Translations under genes and position numbers: made by a program
Origin: Chrysomallon squamiferum
Lineage: Eukaryota; Mollusca; Gastropoda; Neomphalida; Peltospiridae
Reading direction: 5' to 3'
DNA: 64,000 bases
Assembly: GCA_012295275.1 (NCBI GenBank)
Contig: CM022674.1
Location: forward strand, 9,861,792 to 9,925,791
The notes under the pieces: model-generated
Databases searched by the model: none
What the model was told of the DNA's origin: nothing
Seen by the model: the letters and a program-made list of their open reading frames with translations, nothing else
Shown: in pieces, positions 19,555-32,141 of the stretch
How positions within the stretch are numbered: position 1 is the stretch's first letter
Layout of the letters: the number at the start of each line of letters is the position of its first letter

Positions 19555-19830
19555 GTATTAATATTTTTTGAGTTATTATAAAAATAAATACAAAACGGCA
19601 GAGAACAACACGTTTGTCCAACGCTCAAAGAGAATGACTACCTAGTACTGTCTTAGTATATATTTATCTGGCGGCAAAGGAAGAGCTAAGTCGTCAGAAT
19701 GATAAAGTGAATGTCATCAGTCAAATCATGTGACAGCGGCTGTGACGACTTGCATGGGATGTTGACCTGTGCATGCACGCACATCAACACAAACGACGAA
19801 GTAAACAATGAATGCAGTTTTAATAACATC

Positions 19831-20015
<185 letters not shown>

Positions 20016-20529
20016 GTTTTATTTATTCAAATGCCATGTTTATTACTTCTGTTCATTAAACAATATTAAATAACATTCATTACATAAGAAAACGAAGAAT
20101 GAAAATGTATACTACGTATTAATATCTGTATTTATAACCTGGTCAGACTAGCTAGATGTTAAATAAGATTGGACAAATGTGTTACGTATTCATTATTATT
20201 CACAGCAGGGTTAGACGTGTATATTACATGACAAACAGATGACATGTCTGACAGATGCTTAACGCTAAACGCATCGCTTATATAATAATAATAATGACAA
20301 TGTTGATGATTGTGACGATAACATAAAGGATAAGACTACATTAGTAGAAACAAAGCCTGAAGTAGCAATATACTGGTAATAGTTGTAACCTTTCTGGTAG
20401 ATATATAAAGGGATTTATAGTTGTTGTTGTAACTGTAATATCAGTAATTCCAAACATAATACTAAGTTTATATGTTTATTGGAAATATTGTTCTAATTTG
20501 TTTTCTGGGAGGGGGTTTATGTTGATATT

Positions 20530-20565
<36 letters not shown>

Positions 20566-20586
20566 CGCGCGCGCGCGTATAGAGAC

Positions 20587-20717
20587 GATGAATTCAGTAC
20601 ACGTAATTCTGATATTGTAAAGAGCGGTGAGTTGAGAAATAAAACAGTTAATTTATGTAGTTTTTATGTTATTTAGGATTTCCGGGCAAGAGACATATAC
20701 CAGCTTTATCCTGCTCA
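20587..20717. repeat. Dispersed repeat, copy 1
   Basis: Aligns by eye with 42282-42434: shared blocks are GAATTCA, AAATAAAAC followed by AATTAATTT-like sequence, TTTTATGTTATTTAGGA, and CCTGCTCA at the end. There is no coding potential or terminal repeat I can define; unclassified. Confidence 0.55.
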
Positions 20718-20774
20718 CGATATATATATATGTATATTTCATTTGAAAAATAATTAAACTATCAGCCTGCCCAA

Positions 20775-20961
<187 letters not shown>

Positions 20962-21153
20962 ATCTTTAAGATATTAAAAGTGCGTCAAAAGTTACACAGT
21001 TCAAAAAACAAGCTATTCATAACAAACCGTGACAACATGACAGAAAAAAATAACTGGAAGCAGTAGTTAAATAAAACAAAGTCAAAGGCAAAATAAAAGC
21101 GAAGTCTGAACGTGAACAAAATAAAGGCCATTTATAAATTTACGTTGACGACC

Positions 21154-21270
21154 TCATCTATCAAACTTTCTAAAACTGGCGCTGAGTTCCCAGTCTTGGT
21201 TTTTCGACCACACGAACAATACATTGACGTCATTCAGATATGACGACAGATCATAGCCTCGAGAAACGCC
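21154..21270 (-). CDS. Orphan candidate terminal exon, 38 codons
   Basis: On the minus strand a GCATTTTCAG acceptor is followed by 38 open codons ending in TGA at 21156-21154; the other two frames close quickly. The reading (GVSRGYDLSSYLNDVNVLFV at its start, then a WELSASFRKF stretch) looks protein-like, and base composition is clearly more GC-rich than the flanks. No upstream minus-strand exon to join it was found: the nearest minus gene upstream, at 22834-23430, is complete by itself. I do not recognise the family. It could be an alternative 3' exon of that gene, a relic, or chance. Confidence 0.35.
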   Translation of the reverse strand, partial: GVSRGYDLSSYLNDVNVLFVWSKNQDWELSASFRKFDR

Positions 21271-21857
21271 CTGAAAATGCACAGTGCAATACGTTATAAA
21301 ACACATTAATTATGCTATTAAAGGATTTCGGAAACTGACAGAGATATGCTATTGATAATACATTTAGCCTGGGGATAAATCTACTCCCTTCCTTGTTAAA
21401 TAAAGAAAGCATTTAAAAAAAAAGAAACTTAAAAAAAAAAAAAACATTGAGTCACGATTGTTATATTTATTTCTTGTTAATATTATTCAGATCCACTGAC
21501 ACTAATTTCTTTCTCTTTCTTTTTTGTTCTTTTTTTCACATAGCATATATTCATGCTTTAACTCTGCGATAATTTGTTTTATATAACTGTCTTGAAGGTT
21601 AATAGGCCATTTTATATCCATTTTCTACACCTGGAATATCTTTTTAAAAGTATTCCGTGAAGACAGAAAATCTACATACAACACACTTTCATTATTGTCA
21701 TTAGATAGAAGTAGTGCTGGATTAAGTTTATTTGTCCTTGACATTAGTAGACTTTAGTACATAATTCGTTTAACTTTATTAGTAATACTATAGCCATCTA
21801 TATCTATTTCACTGTTCGGTAATAATTCAAAAATCATTTTTGCTATAATTACTGCCT

Positions 21858-21860
<3 letters not shown>

Positions 21861-21905
<45 letters not shown>

Positions 21906-21941
21906 TGTGGGTGTGTGTGTGGGTGTGTGGGTGTGTGTGTG
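21861..21941. repeat. (TG)n microsatellite with GGTGTG variants
   Basis: A pure TG run to about 21901, then GTGTGGG-type variant units to 21941. Confidence 0.9.
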
Positions 21942-22138
21942 AGATATTATCTCATTTATTAGAACATGTATTACTATTATCAGCATATATTTGTTGTTTT
22001 CTTTTCCCTTGCTCATATATTAAGATTTTATAATGGTTTTTGTAAAAACGCCACTAATACTGCGGCTGCTGCTGGTACTGCTACTATATTAATGCAACAT
22101 TTATTGTTGTGATTGTTTCTTTAACATCATTATCATTT

Positions 22139-22157
22139 TTTCTTCTTCTTCTTCTTC

Positions 22158-22219
<62 letters not shown>
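22139..22219. repeat. (TTC)n followed by (TTA)n
   Basis: Short TTC run to about 22158 and about 20 TTA/ATT units after it. Confidence 0.85.
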
Positions 22220-22833
22220 GTCGCTAACCTCTAGATCACAACAGAACAAAAGGAAGAGTAAACTATTGGTCAGTGACCGAATGATATGAAGTTTTCTTAT
22301 CACATAATAAATAACAGACGAGTATTGTAGAAGGTTAGAAACTAAAAGAGTGTGTATTCACATAAATATTTATTACTACGTTGGTATATGTCACCATAGT
22401 TTATCTACAGTCTGTGTTACTGCATTTCAATAATAAAAAATAAGTATTGTCTAGGTATTATTTAGCTATGCTAACACTAAAAAATTAAAATTAAATAAGT
22501 TATATCAGAACATTGTAAATACCATTCAAACAATTGTTTATGACGATTAATAAATGTTTTCTATAGCAAAAATGTGTCATTCATTTTTCAGTTATACAAG
22601 AACAGTGCATGACTAATTGTAATTATTCATGTTAGATAAAGTAGAGGTAATATAAATTGATTAAAATTTCACAATTTAAACTACAAAATATATAACAATT
22701 ACAGTTATGAATACTGTCGAATTAAAATAAAAGTTACATTCGTCTAGTGTTATCACTAAATTACTGTGATTAAAATTAAAATGTTCTTCCTTCTTTTCAT
22801 TGTGATTATATAAGTTATGTTTGAAGGTAAAAG

Positions 22834-23430
22834 CTAAGAACTTAAGAAAATAAACATATCTATGATACATAACAATACAGAGAGACACATAAATAAATTA
22901 GTTACAGCAGACAAACTCAGACTGGCGGCTGACCGGGAAGTATCCAGGTTTGGATTGAAATCAAAGCAATTGCTGTTCTTAACTTTAAATAGTCGGTCCA
23001 CGCAAAACCCGCGTCCATCCGAATACAAGTCACGAATTTTTGAGCCTTTCAAGATGGCGCTTTGACACGCAGAATACCAGGCATCACAGAATCTTTCGCA
23101 GACGACTAATCTCTCTCTGAAATAAAATATATTCTGGTTTGGCGCGCATATATAGCACATTAGATAGTTGGTGTAGCGCTGACACGTTTCCGAAGCTCCA
23201 CGAAGCGGTTTCACGCGACCGAACGTTGCCGCAATTTCTTCCTGACGACAGCAACTATTGTCCTTGAACCACGTGCAGTTTTTCAGACCTGGCTGAATTT
23301 CAGGAGCTCTGTTGTTGAAGAACGTACAAAACTGAAGTTCCGTTTTCACAACATCGGCAGGCAGAACTCGATACGCTAAGAACGACAAGACGAAGATAGC
23401 GCATTTCAGCACAGAATCAAACGTTACCAT
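22834..23430 (-). CDS. Folate-receptor-like cysteine-rich protein, probably GPI anchored, 198 aa
   Basis: A single uninterrupted reading frame, stop TAG 22836-22834. I prefer the Met at 23430 because it begins a good signal peptide (VLKCAIFVLSFLAYRVLPA); a Met 11 codons earlier at 23463 is in frame but puts polar residues first. The mature part is rich in Cys with spacing like the folate receptor/HHIP N-terminal domain: CTWFKDNSCC, CQRYTNYLMCYICAP, CERFCDAWYSAC and GRGFCVDRLF. The C-terminus is hydrophobic (NLFMCLSVLLCIIDMFIFL) and fits a GPI signal or short membrane anchor. Family members bind folate, riboflavin or partner proteins; the ligand here is unknown. Being intronless is unusual beside intron-rich neighbours. 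Confidence 0.75.
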   Translation of the reverse strand: MVTFDSVLKCAIFVLSFLAYRVLPADVVKTELQFCTFFNNRAPEIQPGLKNCTWFKDNSCCRQEEIAATFGRVKPLRGASETCQRYTNYLMCYICAPNQNIFYFRERLVVCERFCDAWYSACQSAILKGSKIRDLYSDGRGFCVDRLFKVKNSNCFDFNPNLDTSRSAASLSLSAVTNLFMCLSVLLCIIDMFIFLSS

Positions 23431-24013
23431 TTTTGCTGAATTATTGATCGTTCCTTGGTTCATCTAAAAAGGAATGTTTCCCGATCTCTGTTAGTTCAGT
23501 CAAAAGACCATTTTGTCCTCCTATTAAATAACATTTGTGAAGATACGCTTTGTGTTGTATACACAAACACTCCATATCCATAAACCTCACAACAGATAGT
23601 TTTTAGATATAGCAGTTTCGCTCATCTTTTCTTCAGTACCATTATCGATTTATTGATTTTGGGAAATATTCGGGTCTTGTCGCCTTAGTTCGAGAAATTT
23701 CGTCTGTTCGCGTGATGTAGTTTCATCCAGCTTTCGTGACTGGAATGTCGATACTGCCGATAAAAAGGTACTATCAATTAACTTTTTTTGTTAATTTGTT
23801 TTATTTTATTTTATTTTATTATATATTATATATTATATATTATTTTATTTTATTGTATTTATTTGTTTTTATGTTTAGACGATTCCAAGTCGATAAACGA
23901 AGAGGCAGACCCACAGAGATTGAGTTTCACATCACTGAAAATATTAAATATTGATTATGCGTATGTATCTCTGTGTGTGTGAGAGAGAGAGGTTAGAAAT
24001 ATGTTTGTGTGAG

Positions 24014-24020
<7 letters not shown>

Positions 24021-24092
<72 letters not shown>
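24021..24092. repeat. (GA)n microsatellite
   Basis: About 36 GA units, preceded by GTGTGT. Confidence 0.95.
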
Positions 24093-24093
<1 letters not shown>

Positions 24094-26222
24094 TACATAA
24101 ATTAAATACATCTACAATTCTCTCAAAATATTTTTGTCGTTCCAAAATATAAATACGTATCAGAAAAATTACACAAAATATAACAACATTAATAATAATA
24201 GTAAGCTAAATCTTGAAAAAAAACATAATGTATCTGTATAATTATAGGTATTGTTCAAACAAGGAATTAGTATGGACGTTAGTTTGGCTTCATATATGTA
24301 GACATTACTAATATGAAGACTTAATAGTCTTTTATATATTTATATATTTATTTATGTATTATTATTATTATTATTGTTGTTGTTGTTGTTGTTGTTGTCA
24401 TTATCTCTTCTTTTTTTCTTTTCTTTCTTTTATTTTTTTTTATTTTTCATTTTTCATTTTTATTTTTATTTTTATTTTTTTGCCTCGGGGCTTTTACTTA
24501 CGTATTTAAGTCGTAATTTAACTTGAATTTTATTTTTATCGGTTTATGAAATCAGACTAACGATAGGAAATTTCCGTCAGTAAATGTCATTAGTTTAGAA
24601 ACCTGCGGTGATAGTGGAGTGGAGGGCTGACAAACGTAAATAGCAAATCAGAATTAGTAGGTACTAACAAAAACAATAATAAAAAAAACCGCGAAATACA
24701 GGACGTAACAAGTGAAATTTTAGAACTATAGCCTTGCCGAAAGAGAACTAGGTCTGGGTAACAATTATTATGTTCTGTAACTGGCCGATTCCATGATTGA
24801 TCATCATACTTTTTATTTTTTTATTTTTTTTTAACTGTTTATCCACCCCTCAGATCTGGATTAAAACTTTGAACAGATGTGAATTAATGTAGCTTTTGGG
24901 AACTCGCCGGGATTAATTGCCATGAAGCTCGAGTTTCATTAATTTAATGATCCGCTCCTAATTTCTAGTAAATATAGACGATTTCGGTTGTACTGTTTAT
25001 TTGATAATTTTCAACATGAATAGAAAAGAATGTATGTATATATATATGTGTATGTATGTATGTATGTATGTGTGTATGTCGGAGTACGTGCGCGTGTGTG
25101 TGAAACGACGGTAGTTCTTTATTTACAAGGGTTCCCACTAATGATTGTCACTTGATTATACTGTATGCGAGATCAGTTATATTCTATTACTATTGTTTTA
25201 TTTTAAAATTATTTTAAAGTTTTCTAAACATTAAGGGAATGATGGATTAGGGAGAGATAAACACAATGAATGCTACCAACAAGATGCGATTTAATAGTCA
25301 CACATCGTAGTTATAAAACTAGAATTTTATTCATTATGGTAAGATTCATAATGCGAAAGGCGACGTTAAGAAAGATCAGGTGAAATGGCCATGCACAGAT
25401 GTATTTTCCACACGCGACATAATCCCTTGACGTGCTAGAAAAAATCAAACTTGTAATCTTAGAGTATCACACTGAGAAATTTTAATTTTAAAAATAACTA
25501 TTTATCATAAATGTTGATTTCTAAAATATTTATAATATAATTTAAAATCATATTAAAACTCATACAATTTATTTTATTAGAATATCATATTATTCATAAA
25601 ATCCATTTTAACAATGTTTAAAACCCTGCAAACTTACTTTTTAATCAGTTGAAAGAAATTCACAGATAAATCAGTGAACAGCATATGGACAATATTTCAG
25701 AAAAAGAGGTTTATAACTATTACATTATACTTTCATAATTACATGCTTGACACAAAATCCGTGGCAATAAAACATAATAATAGCTGTGTCAGTATTGAAT
25801 CAGATATACAATGAATCTGTTTACAGTAAAAACAGAAAATAAAACTAATTTTCAATAATTTGTTTTATTCTTTGCTTATTTAGCACTATTATTAAAACAA
25901 TTTGAACAAAAATGTTTTAAAATTATAGTTACAGCATAGTAATGTGAATTAATATTAAAAGTTCGAGAAAAAATAAAATAAAAAATATTAATGTTGATCA
26001 ATTTTAAAGATAATTATTTCCATGATTTTTACTGAATTTATAAATCGGTCTAAAGTTCAAAAAAAGAAAATATAGTATACTATAAGCAACCATAAATCAA
26101 ACACATTTAACAAAAAGAAAATGTAATTGAAGACAAACTTTTGCTAGTTGGTATTTCAAAACAGAATAACTGGCAGACAATGTATACATTCCTGGCATCC
26201 CAAAAGTAAATAATAAGCTGAG

Positions 26223-26228
26223 TTTATT
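26223..26228 (-). terminator. Poly(A) signal candidate for SDHB
   Basis: AATAAA on the minus strand (TTTATT on the plus), about 60 bases beyond the SDHB stop. Confidence 0.4.
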
Positions 26229-26287
26229 AACATGTTGTATGAAAAGACAAAGTAACACTGTAGTTTTAAAAGTGACATACAACACAC

Positions 26288-29200
26288 TCAGGGCAAAGCT
26301 TTAGCTTCTTTACTGTATGTCATCATCATCTTCTTAATCTCTCCAATAGCACGTCCTGGGTTCAATCCCTGAAATCAAAACAACTGATCAGACATGGTTT
26401 TTTCATTCACCTATATACATATACAGTGGTACCTTGACTTACAAGTGCCCCAACTTAAGAGTTGTTCAAGTTAAGAGCAGTCACCCATTCAATTTTTTGA
26501 TATCCATTGAATCAAAGCTTGAATTAGTTGACTTGACTAGGCAGTACAAGCATGGTACTTCTACGATATGTGCCATACTGATGCTGAAGGAGTCAATAAA
26601 GTCTGTAACTCCAACCAAAGGCTTTAAAATAATTTGTCTGATCTCCAAGATAAATACACTTTACAAAGCCATGTTTTCTTTACATTCTCTTTTATTTTGT
26701 TTTTATACAATATTTGTTATTTATAAATATATTTTTCTTATTTACATTACTTAAAATAAAAACAATAAAATGGGGTGTTTTTTGTGGGGCTGGAATAGAC
26801 TAATGGTATTTCAATTAATTTCAGTGGAAAATTGATTTTATATACAAGAAAACTGAGTTATGAGCTTGGTCACAGAACGAATTAAACTCATAAGGTACCA
26901 CAGTATTTTTAAACAATGATAAAACAAACATTAAAAGTAATCTTAACATTATAAACCAAATGAATTTACAAATGAGAAAAAAGAAAAACAAAGAAAGAAA
27001 AACAAAAGAAAAAGAAAACAAGAATACTTCAGCAGAGTTTAAGAAAGAAAAATAAAGAAAAACAGCCTAATAAAATATGCTGTTTACAATACTTAATTTG
27101 TTTATAATTTTTCACCTTGTAATTATTATCAACAACTATGGATCAATATATAATGAACTGTTAGATTAAAACTGTTTCAGACAGGTCTGTATGATGTTAT
27201 ATATAAACATGGTATAATTTTATTTTCTATGTTAATTACACTAAGATACTAGATATACAATAGCATATGATAATAATAATAATAAAAAAAAAAATTATTG
27301 GAAAAAAGCAGATTACTGACCTTTGGACATGTCTTGGTGCAGTTCATGATAGTGTGACAGCGAAACACAGAAAAACTGTCTTCCAACTGAGCCAAACGTT
27401 CATCTCGGTAATCATCTCTTGAGTCAATCATCCATCTGAATTTTAAATAGAAAAATAAATTTCAGACTGTAACAGCTCTAAGACTTCAGCAAACTAATTT
27501 CATATAGTTATAAATAGAGTTATAGAAAAGAGTCTTCAGGAATCCAACATGTATTTCTTATTATTTTCTTCATTTTTCACAGTATTTAAACTGTTTCAGT
27601 GCAGTTATAAAACTAGGTTGCAGCTCAATAAAGGTCTAACTGCTGAGTTAATTATGTTGTTTGAAAACAATGTAGTCACAATCAGATATACAGAGAGGTT
27701 GGTAAGCTCAGTGAACAGAGTAAAGATGAAGAAATATCTAACCTGTAAGCTTGCATCAGGACAGCTGGGCCAAGATATTTGTCAGAATTCCACCAGTAGC
27801 TGGGACATGAAGTACTGCAGCATGCACACAGAATGCATTCATACAGGCCATCCTGTGAGAAGCACAAAACAGTATTTCTATCAACATTTCATTTATTAAA
27901 CTCAAGATCTGACAGAAAATGGAAATGGAAATGAAAATTAGATAAATGAATCTTAGTAAGCACGTATATGCAAACAAACAAAAACACTCACAATCACTGG
28001 GTTATTGTTTAGTATACCAGTTATTATTTATATCACATTTAACAAATCAGTTAAGAGTAACATTTAAAACACCAAAAAGCTTATAAAATTGAAACAATTT
28101 TAGAATAATTATTTAAGAATGGTAACAGTTCAAGTGACACTAACCAGTTTAGCACGATCCTCAACACTCTGTAACTGTGAAACCTTTCCAATATCCGACT
28201 CTGACTGGCCTTTTTTCATCAGATACGGTTCAATGGAGCGATACTGAGCATAGAAATTAGTCATGTCCTGATCATAAAAAGAAAAATTAAATATTAAAAA
28301 TAATTATATCAAGAATTTTAAAGAAACTAAATAACACTGAAAATATTTTGAAACATTATTATGTCAATAGTTTTGATCCATGAGACCAATAAAAAATAAA
28401 TTGTTTGTTCATGGTATGTTTATTTTTAAACATTTATAGATACAGTATCCACTTAAAAGTGATACAAATTTTTAATTTTATTCACAATAAAATGATAATA
28501 TTTATGATAAAATACTTTTTAGTATTTTTAATTTTTATTTTCATTGTTTTTAATATTACAAAGCTGACAGATGTCTTTTGTTTTGCTAAAACCAGTAAGT
28601 ACTGGCACAGTTAGGAGATTTAAAAACTTATACTTACAGGAACAAGATCCTTCACAACATACATGTGAGGCAGTGGGTAAACTGTCAAAGTCTTGTTAGT
28701 GTTTGGATTTATTTTACTGAAAATAAAATATTTTAAATTTTAATAACAATTAATCAAGAACAATTTTAATTGAAGTCAGTATTGAGTATATACAAAAAAC
28801 CATTATAAATACTTGCAAAAAAATAAAACTGAAATAAATTTAAAAATTTACTAATTTAAAGAAGAGAAAGATAAAAAGAAAAAACATTTCACTGAAAAAT
28901 TATAGTATTACTGATACTACAAATCCATGATTTTAAAAAGGGAATTGAATAAATATTCTTTATAAAGAAAAGAAGTATATATATACAGATGCACATACAC
29001 ACACACATATTATATCACTACACTCAATCAAAAGCTACGTCTGTACAATAATAAAATTTAACAAATTGAAAATAACACTATGTTGTTTCAGTGAAATAAA
29101 AAGTGAAAGGTGTATTTGACAACCACTCACTAAATGCATGCTAGTGTATTTGTTCCTTCAATAGTCATAGCACATGACCCACAGATACCTTCACGACATG

Positions 29201-30101
29201 ACCTTCTAAATGTCAAAGTTGGATCTACTTCATTTTTAATCTTTATCAGAGCATCCAAAACCATAGGTCCACATCTAAAAAAATTATTATTATCCAGAAC
29301 AGTATCAATAAAATAATATTCAAACATCAAAAGTGTATCATTTTTTTAAAAACATTTAAAGGACATATAATGTTAAAACAAAACATTAAAATAAATCAGT
29401 CCTGTCATACATCTTAAAATATATACATGTATTTAGGTAAGCAAAATGACTAGAACATCATTCATGTGAATGAAATCACCACACAACACACACACAACCA
29501 TGTTACTTCTCAGTATCACAGTTCAACATTCTCTTTACATTGATAATTGTGTAACAGTTTATTGTAGGTACAGAAATTTGTCACATTCATCTTGTACTCC
29601 ACTGCTAGTACTAGTTAATACTGGGAACATGTACTGAAGTGTACTAAATATTTTAAACGTACTGGTTCAGATCAACTTCAAATGTCTGCATTTTTGGTTT
29701 GTCTCCTTTCTTGTCTGGATCCTAAAAATAGTTACAAAAATGGTTCACTTTCAAAACATTAAAACTTTTAGCACAGCATTTATTTAAATATGAACAGTTT
29801 GAATTAGTTATGTAAATTCAATAATTTTCCATTTATCTTTACTTAAAAAGATATGTTTTTAATTTACAATAAACTTTAAGAATAATTATTAATTATGATT
29901 AATTTTTGAAATACACATACCCATCTGTATACTGAAACTTTCTTTATTCTTGGTTGTGTTTGTGATGCTGCTGCAGTAGCTGTCTGAGCACATCGTTTCT
30001 GTTAATGAATAAAAATAATCAGGAAATAAAATTAAATATTAATTTTGGTTTATGATAATATAGATTTCTATGACAGTTTTATTTTTTATTTTTTGTTTTT
30101 G

Positions 30102-30174
<73 letters not shown>

Positions 30175-30700
30175 TTTATTTATTAAACTTTATAATATAT
30201 AATCTGAGTAATAAACAGTTTATCTTCTTGAAGGTTACCACACAGAATACTGATAACAATTATATCTACAAGTAAAGTGTAATTATATTTATACATTATC
30301 ATTGTGACTGTCAATCATGTGCCATTAAACTGAGTGAGACTGGATTTGTAACTTTGTTATTATTTTTATTCTGAAATAATTACAGATTCATGTGAGAATT
30401 AAAATAATAATTTAACTGATGAAACATAATATTTTTATTAATGCGATGCTATTTAAATGAAACAAAACAACTCATTGTAAGGTTAAGGTCATTTCGACAT
30501 TTGCTTCAGTTCTATGAAGGTTACGCAAAGCAAACGATATTATTATTTGCATATACTTATTTGGCAAGCAAGGTATTTTGATAAGAAAATCACGAATCAT
30601 CTGAAGCTATACACAAAATTAATAATTTTAAAAGTACCTGGAAAAGTTGTATAGCAGCTTTCTTGACCGAAAACCGGACAAGGTTGCTGGTGTTTGCCAT
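26288..30700 (-). CDS. SDHB: Succinate dehydrogenase iron-sulfur subunit, mitochondrial, 283 aa
   Basis: Iron-sulfur subunit of complex II, passing electrons from SDHA flavin to ubiquinone on the matrix side of the inner mitochondrial membrane. Minus-strand exons: 30700-30638, 29998-29921, 29721-29663, 29274-29131, 28716-28638, 28267-28145, 27852-27743, 27435-27321, 26368-26288; the 852 nt are in frame. The start ATG at 30700 sits in AAGATGGC and opens a basic, Ala-rich mitochondrial presequence. The 2Fe-2S domain shows [10 protein letters not shown] with ligands C93, C98, C101 and C113. The C-terminal clusters use [12 protein letters not shown] (188-199) and [13 protein letters not shown] (245-257). 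[20 protein letters not shown] and PSYWWN are near-invariant in animal SDHB. Length equals the usual 280 or so residues and nothing is missing. Confidence 0.97.
26424..26905 (+). mobile_element. Internally deleted Tigger/pogo-type (Tc1-mariner) transposon in the last SDHB intron
   Basis: The left end reads CAGTGGTACCTTGACTTA and the right end reads GGTACCACAG, i.e. imperfect terminal inverted repeats, flanked on both sides by TA, the target duplication of Tc1/mariner elements. Inside, 26500-26630 codes on the plus strand a helix-turn-helix-like remnant ([30 protein letters not shown]) resembling the CENP-B/Tigger transposase N-terminus. The rest of the transposase is absent, so the copy is non-autonomous. 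Confidence 0.65.
30107..30184. repeat. (ATT)n followed by (TTTA)n in SDHB intron 1
   Basis: About 18 ATT units and six TTTA units between SDHB exons 1 and 2. Confidence 0.9.
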
Positions 30701-30709
30701 CTTCACCAG

Positions 30710-31143
30710 CAAGGTAACAAGGTCACATAGGTATCAGCTTCCGGAAGACTGGTATTTGGCCCAACCACAACTGCACAAACACAACAACACAATCCACGCG
30801 CTCACTCACATTCTATTTAGCAGTTTATCAGTTTATCTCATAAATCCAAAAATCCTCAGAACATTTAGCAATTATTATTATTAGGATTACATCTATTTAA
30901 AGCATATATAATTATATTAAATAACAAAGGGTAAGCCCACCATCATTATAATATTAATTCCATAAACAAAGTAAAATAATAATATAACAACTTTATAAAA
31001 GGGATGCTAAGATAAACATATTTATTGTACTTAATTTGAGATTAAAAATAAAATAAATAAAATCTATCGAAAATAAAAGTGAAAACGGACTCTAATCGCT
31101 ACATGAAGAAACATACCACATAATCCAAATAAATTAATAAATC

Positions 31144-31189
<46 letters not shown>

Positions 31190-32119
31190 TTAAGGGTTTA
31201 GTTTTACTGAATATAGTTATAAATAAATGTATTTAATTTGTTTTATACTCTTCTTTCTTTATTGCGACGTAGTACACTACTGAAGTCAGTTATGTTTGAG
31301 ATAGAATCATGGCGGCCAAAACAAACCTTTTGTGTACAGTCTGATATATCTTTCTGCAGGCTGTATTATATTAATACATGGTATTATTAAATTCCAAAGT
31401 TTTTAAACAACAACAATAATAATAATAAGTATGTATTTTTAATTAGATATTTATCATAGCAATAAATTGAATAATATTAATAAAATTATAATTACTAAAC
31501 AGGTTCAAACATGTAAATCATTGTAATAATTTAGTATTATTGTATGATAGTTGATACGTTCTCAGTGTTGCCATCGATATGTGAATGTTGATCAAAATGA
31601 GTAACATTTCACAGTCGATGCTAACTGCTATTACTGCTGTTGCTTTTAATGGTTTTTATTGTTGTTTTGTTTTAAAAAATTTGTTTTGTCCATTTTTCGT
31701 AAAATAACAAGTAGCTTAGTAGGCCATGTTGAGTTACATGTTTAGTGGGTAGTCATAATATTTCCTTCTGAGCACTTTGAACGAAATCTAATTTGAATTC
31801 ATATTTATTTAGTGACATCTCAGCAAATTTTATGGTGAAGACTATTAATATTTTTTTCAGTCATATAGATAACTTGGAAACAAGAAGAACCAGCACTTAC
31901 CATTAACTCCATTACTAATAATGATTAATTTCATATATAGGTATTAGAACTTAATGAAGCAATTGTTGGTTACGGTTTATGAAAAAGTAACCAACAATTG
32001 CTTCATCAAGTTCTAATTTAAATTAATGTTTTATTATTATTGTTATTATTATTAAGTTTTAATTATTTTTAATTTTTTTAATTTTTTTTTTTTTTATTAT
32101 TATTTTTCTGTTGTTACAG
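30710..32119. other. Divergent intergenic region between SDHB and the PPP1R35-like gene
   Basis: SDHB starts leftwards at 30700 and the PPP1R35-like gene rightwards near 32120, so both promoters should lie here. Seen: (ATT)n at 31146-31190; a GC-richer patch near 31260-31340 with ATGGCGGCC at 31309-31317, which resembles a YY1 start-site element and could mark the start of a 5' non-coding exon of the rightward gene; and a near-perfect hairpin at 31943-32017. No protein-coding exon was found. Confidence 0.5.
31943..32017. repeat. Foldback hairpin, 31-bp arms
   Basis: The left arm 31943-31973 and right arm 31987-32017 are reverse complements except one position (A against G), around a 13-base loop. 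It lies about 100 bases before the first PPP1R35-like coding exon, so an RNA across it may form a stem. Confidence 0.9.
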
Positions 32120-32141
32120 CACTGGACTGTTGAAAATCACA

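Larger units (their letters stand above)
23470..26280. other. Intergenic, no gene seen
   Basis: Holds (TTTTA)n and (TATAT)n-like tracts near 23800-23845, (TG)n and a 72-bp (GA)n at 24021-24092, (ATT)n/(GTT)n near 24358-24398, a (TTTTTA)n-like tract near 24430-24480 and (TATG)n near 25030-25075. The stretch 23640-23760, upstream of the folate-receptor-like gene, is richer in CpG than its flanks and may hold that gene's promoter. No exons were recognised. Confidence 0.55.

Noticed and set aside
31309-31350. ATGGCGGCC as start of a first coding exon
   Set aside because: The frame closes after 11 codons; more likely a YY1-like promoter element or part of a non-coding 5' exon.
32130-32141. Upstream TTG codon as start of the PPP1R35-like protein
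   Set aside because: Not an ATG; the in-frame ATG at 32142 is the natural start after the acceptor at 32119.
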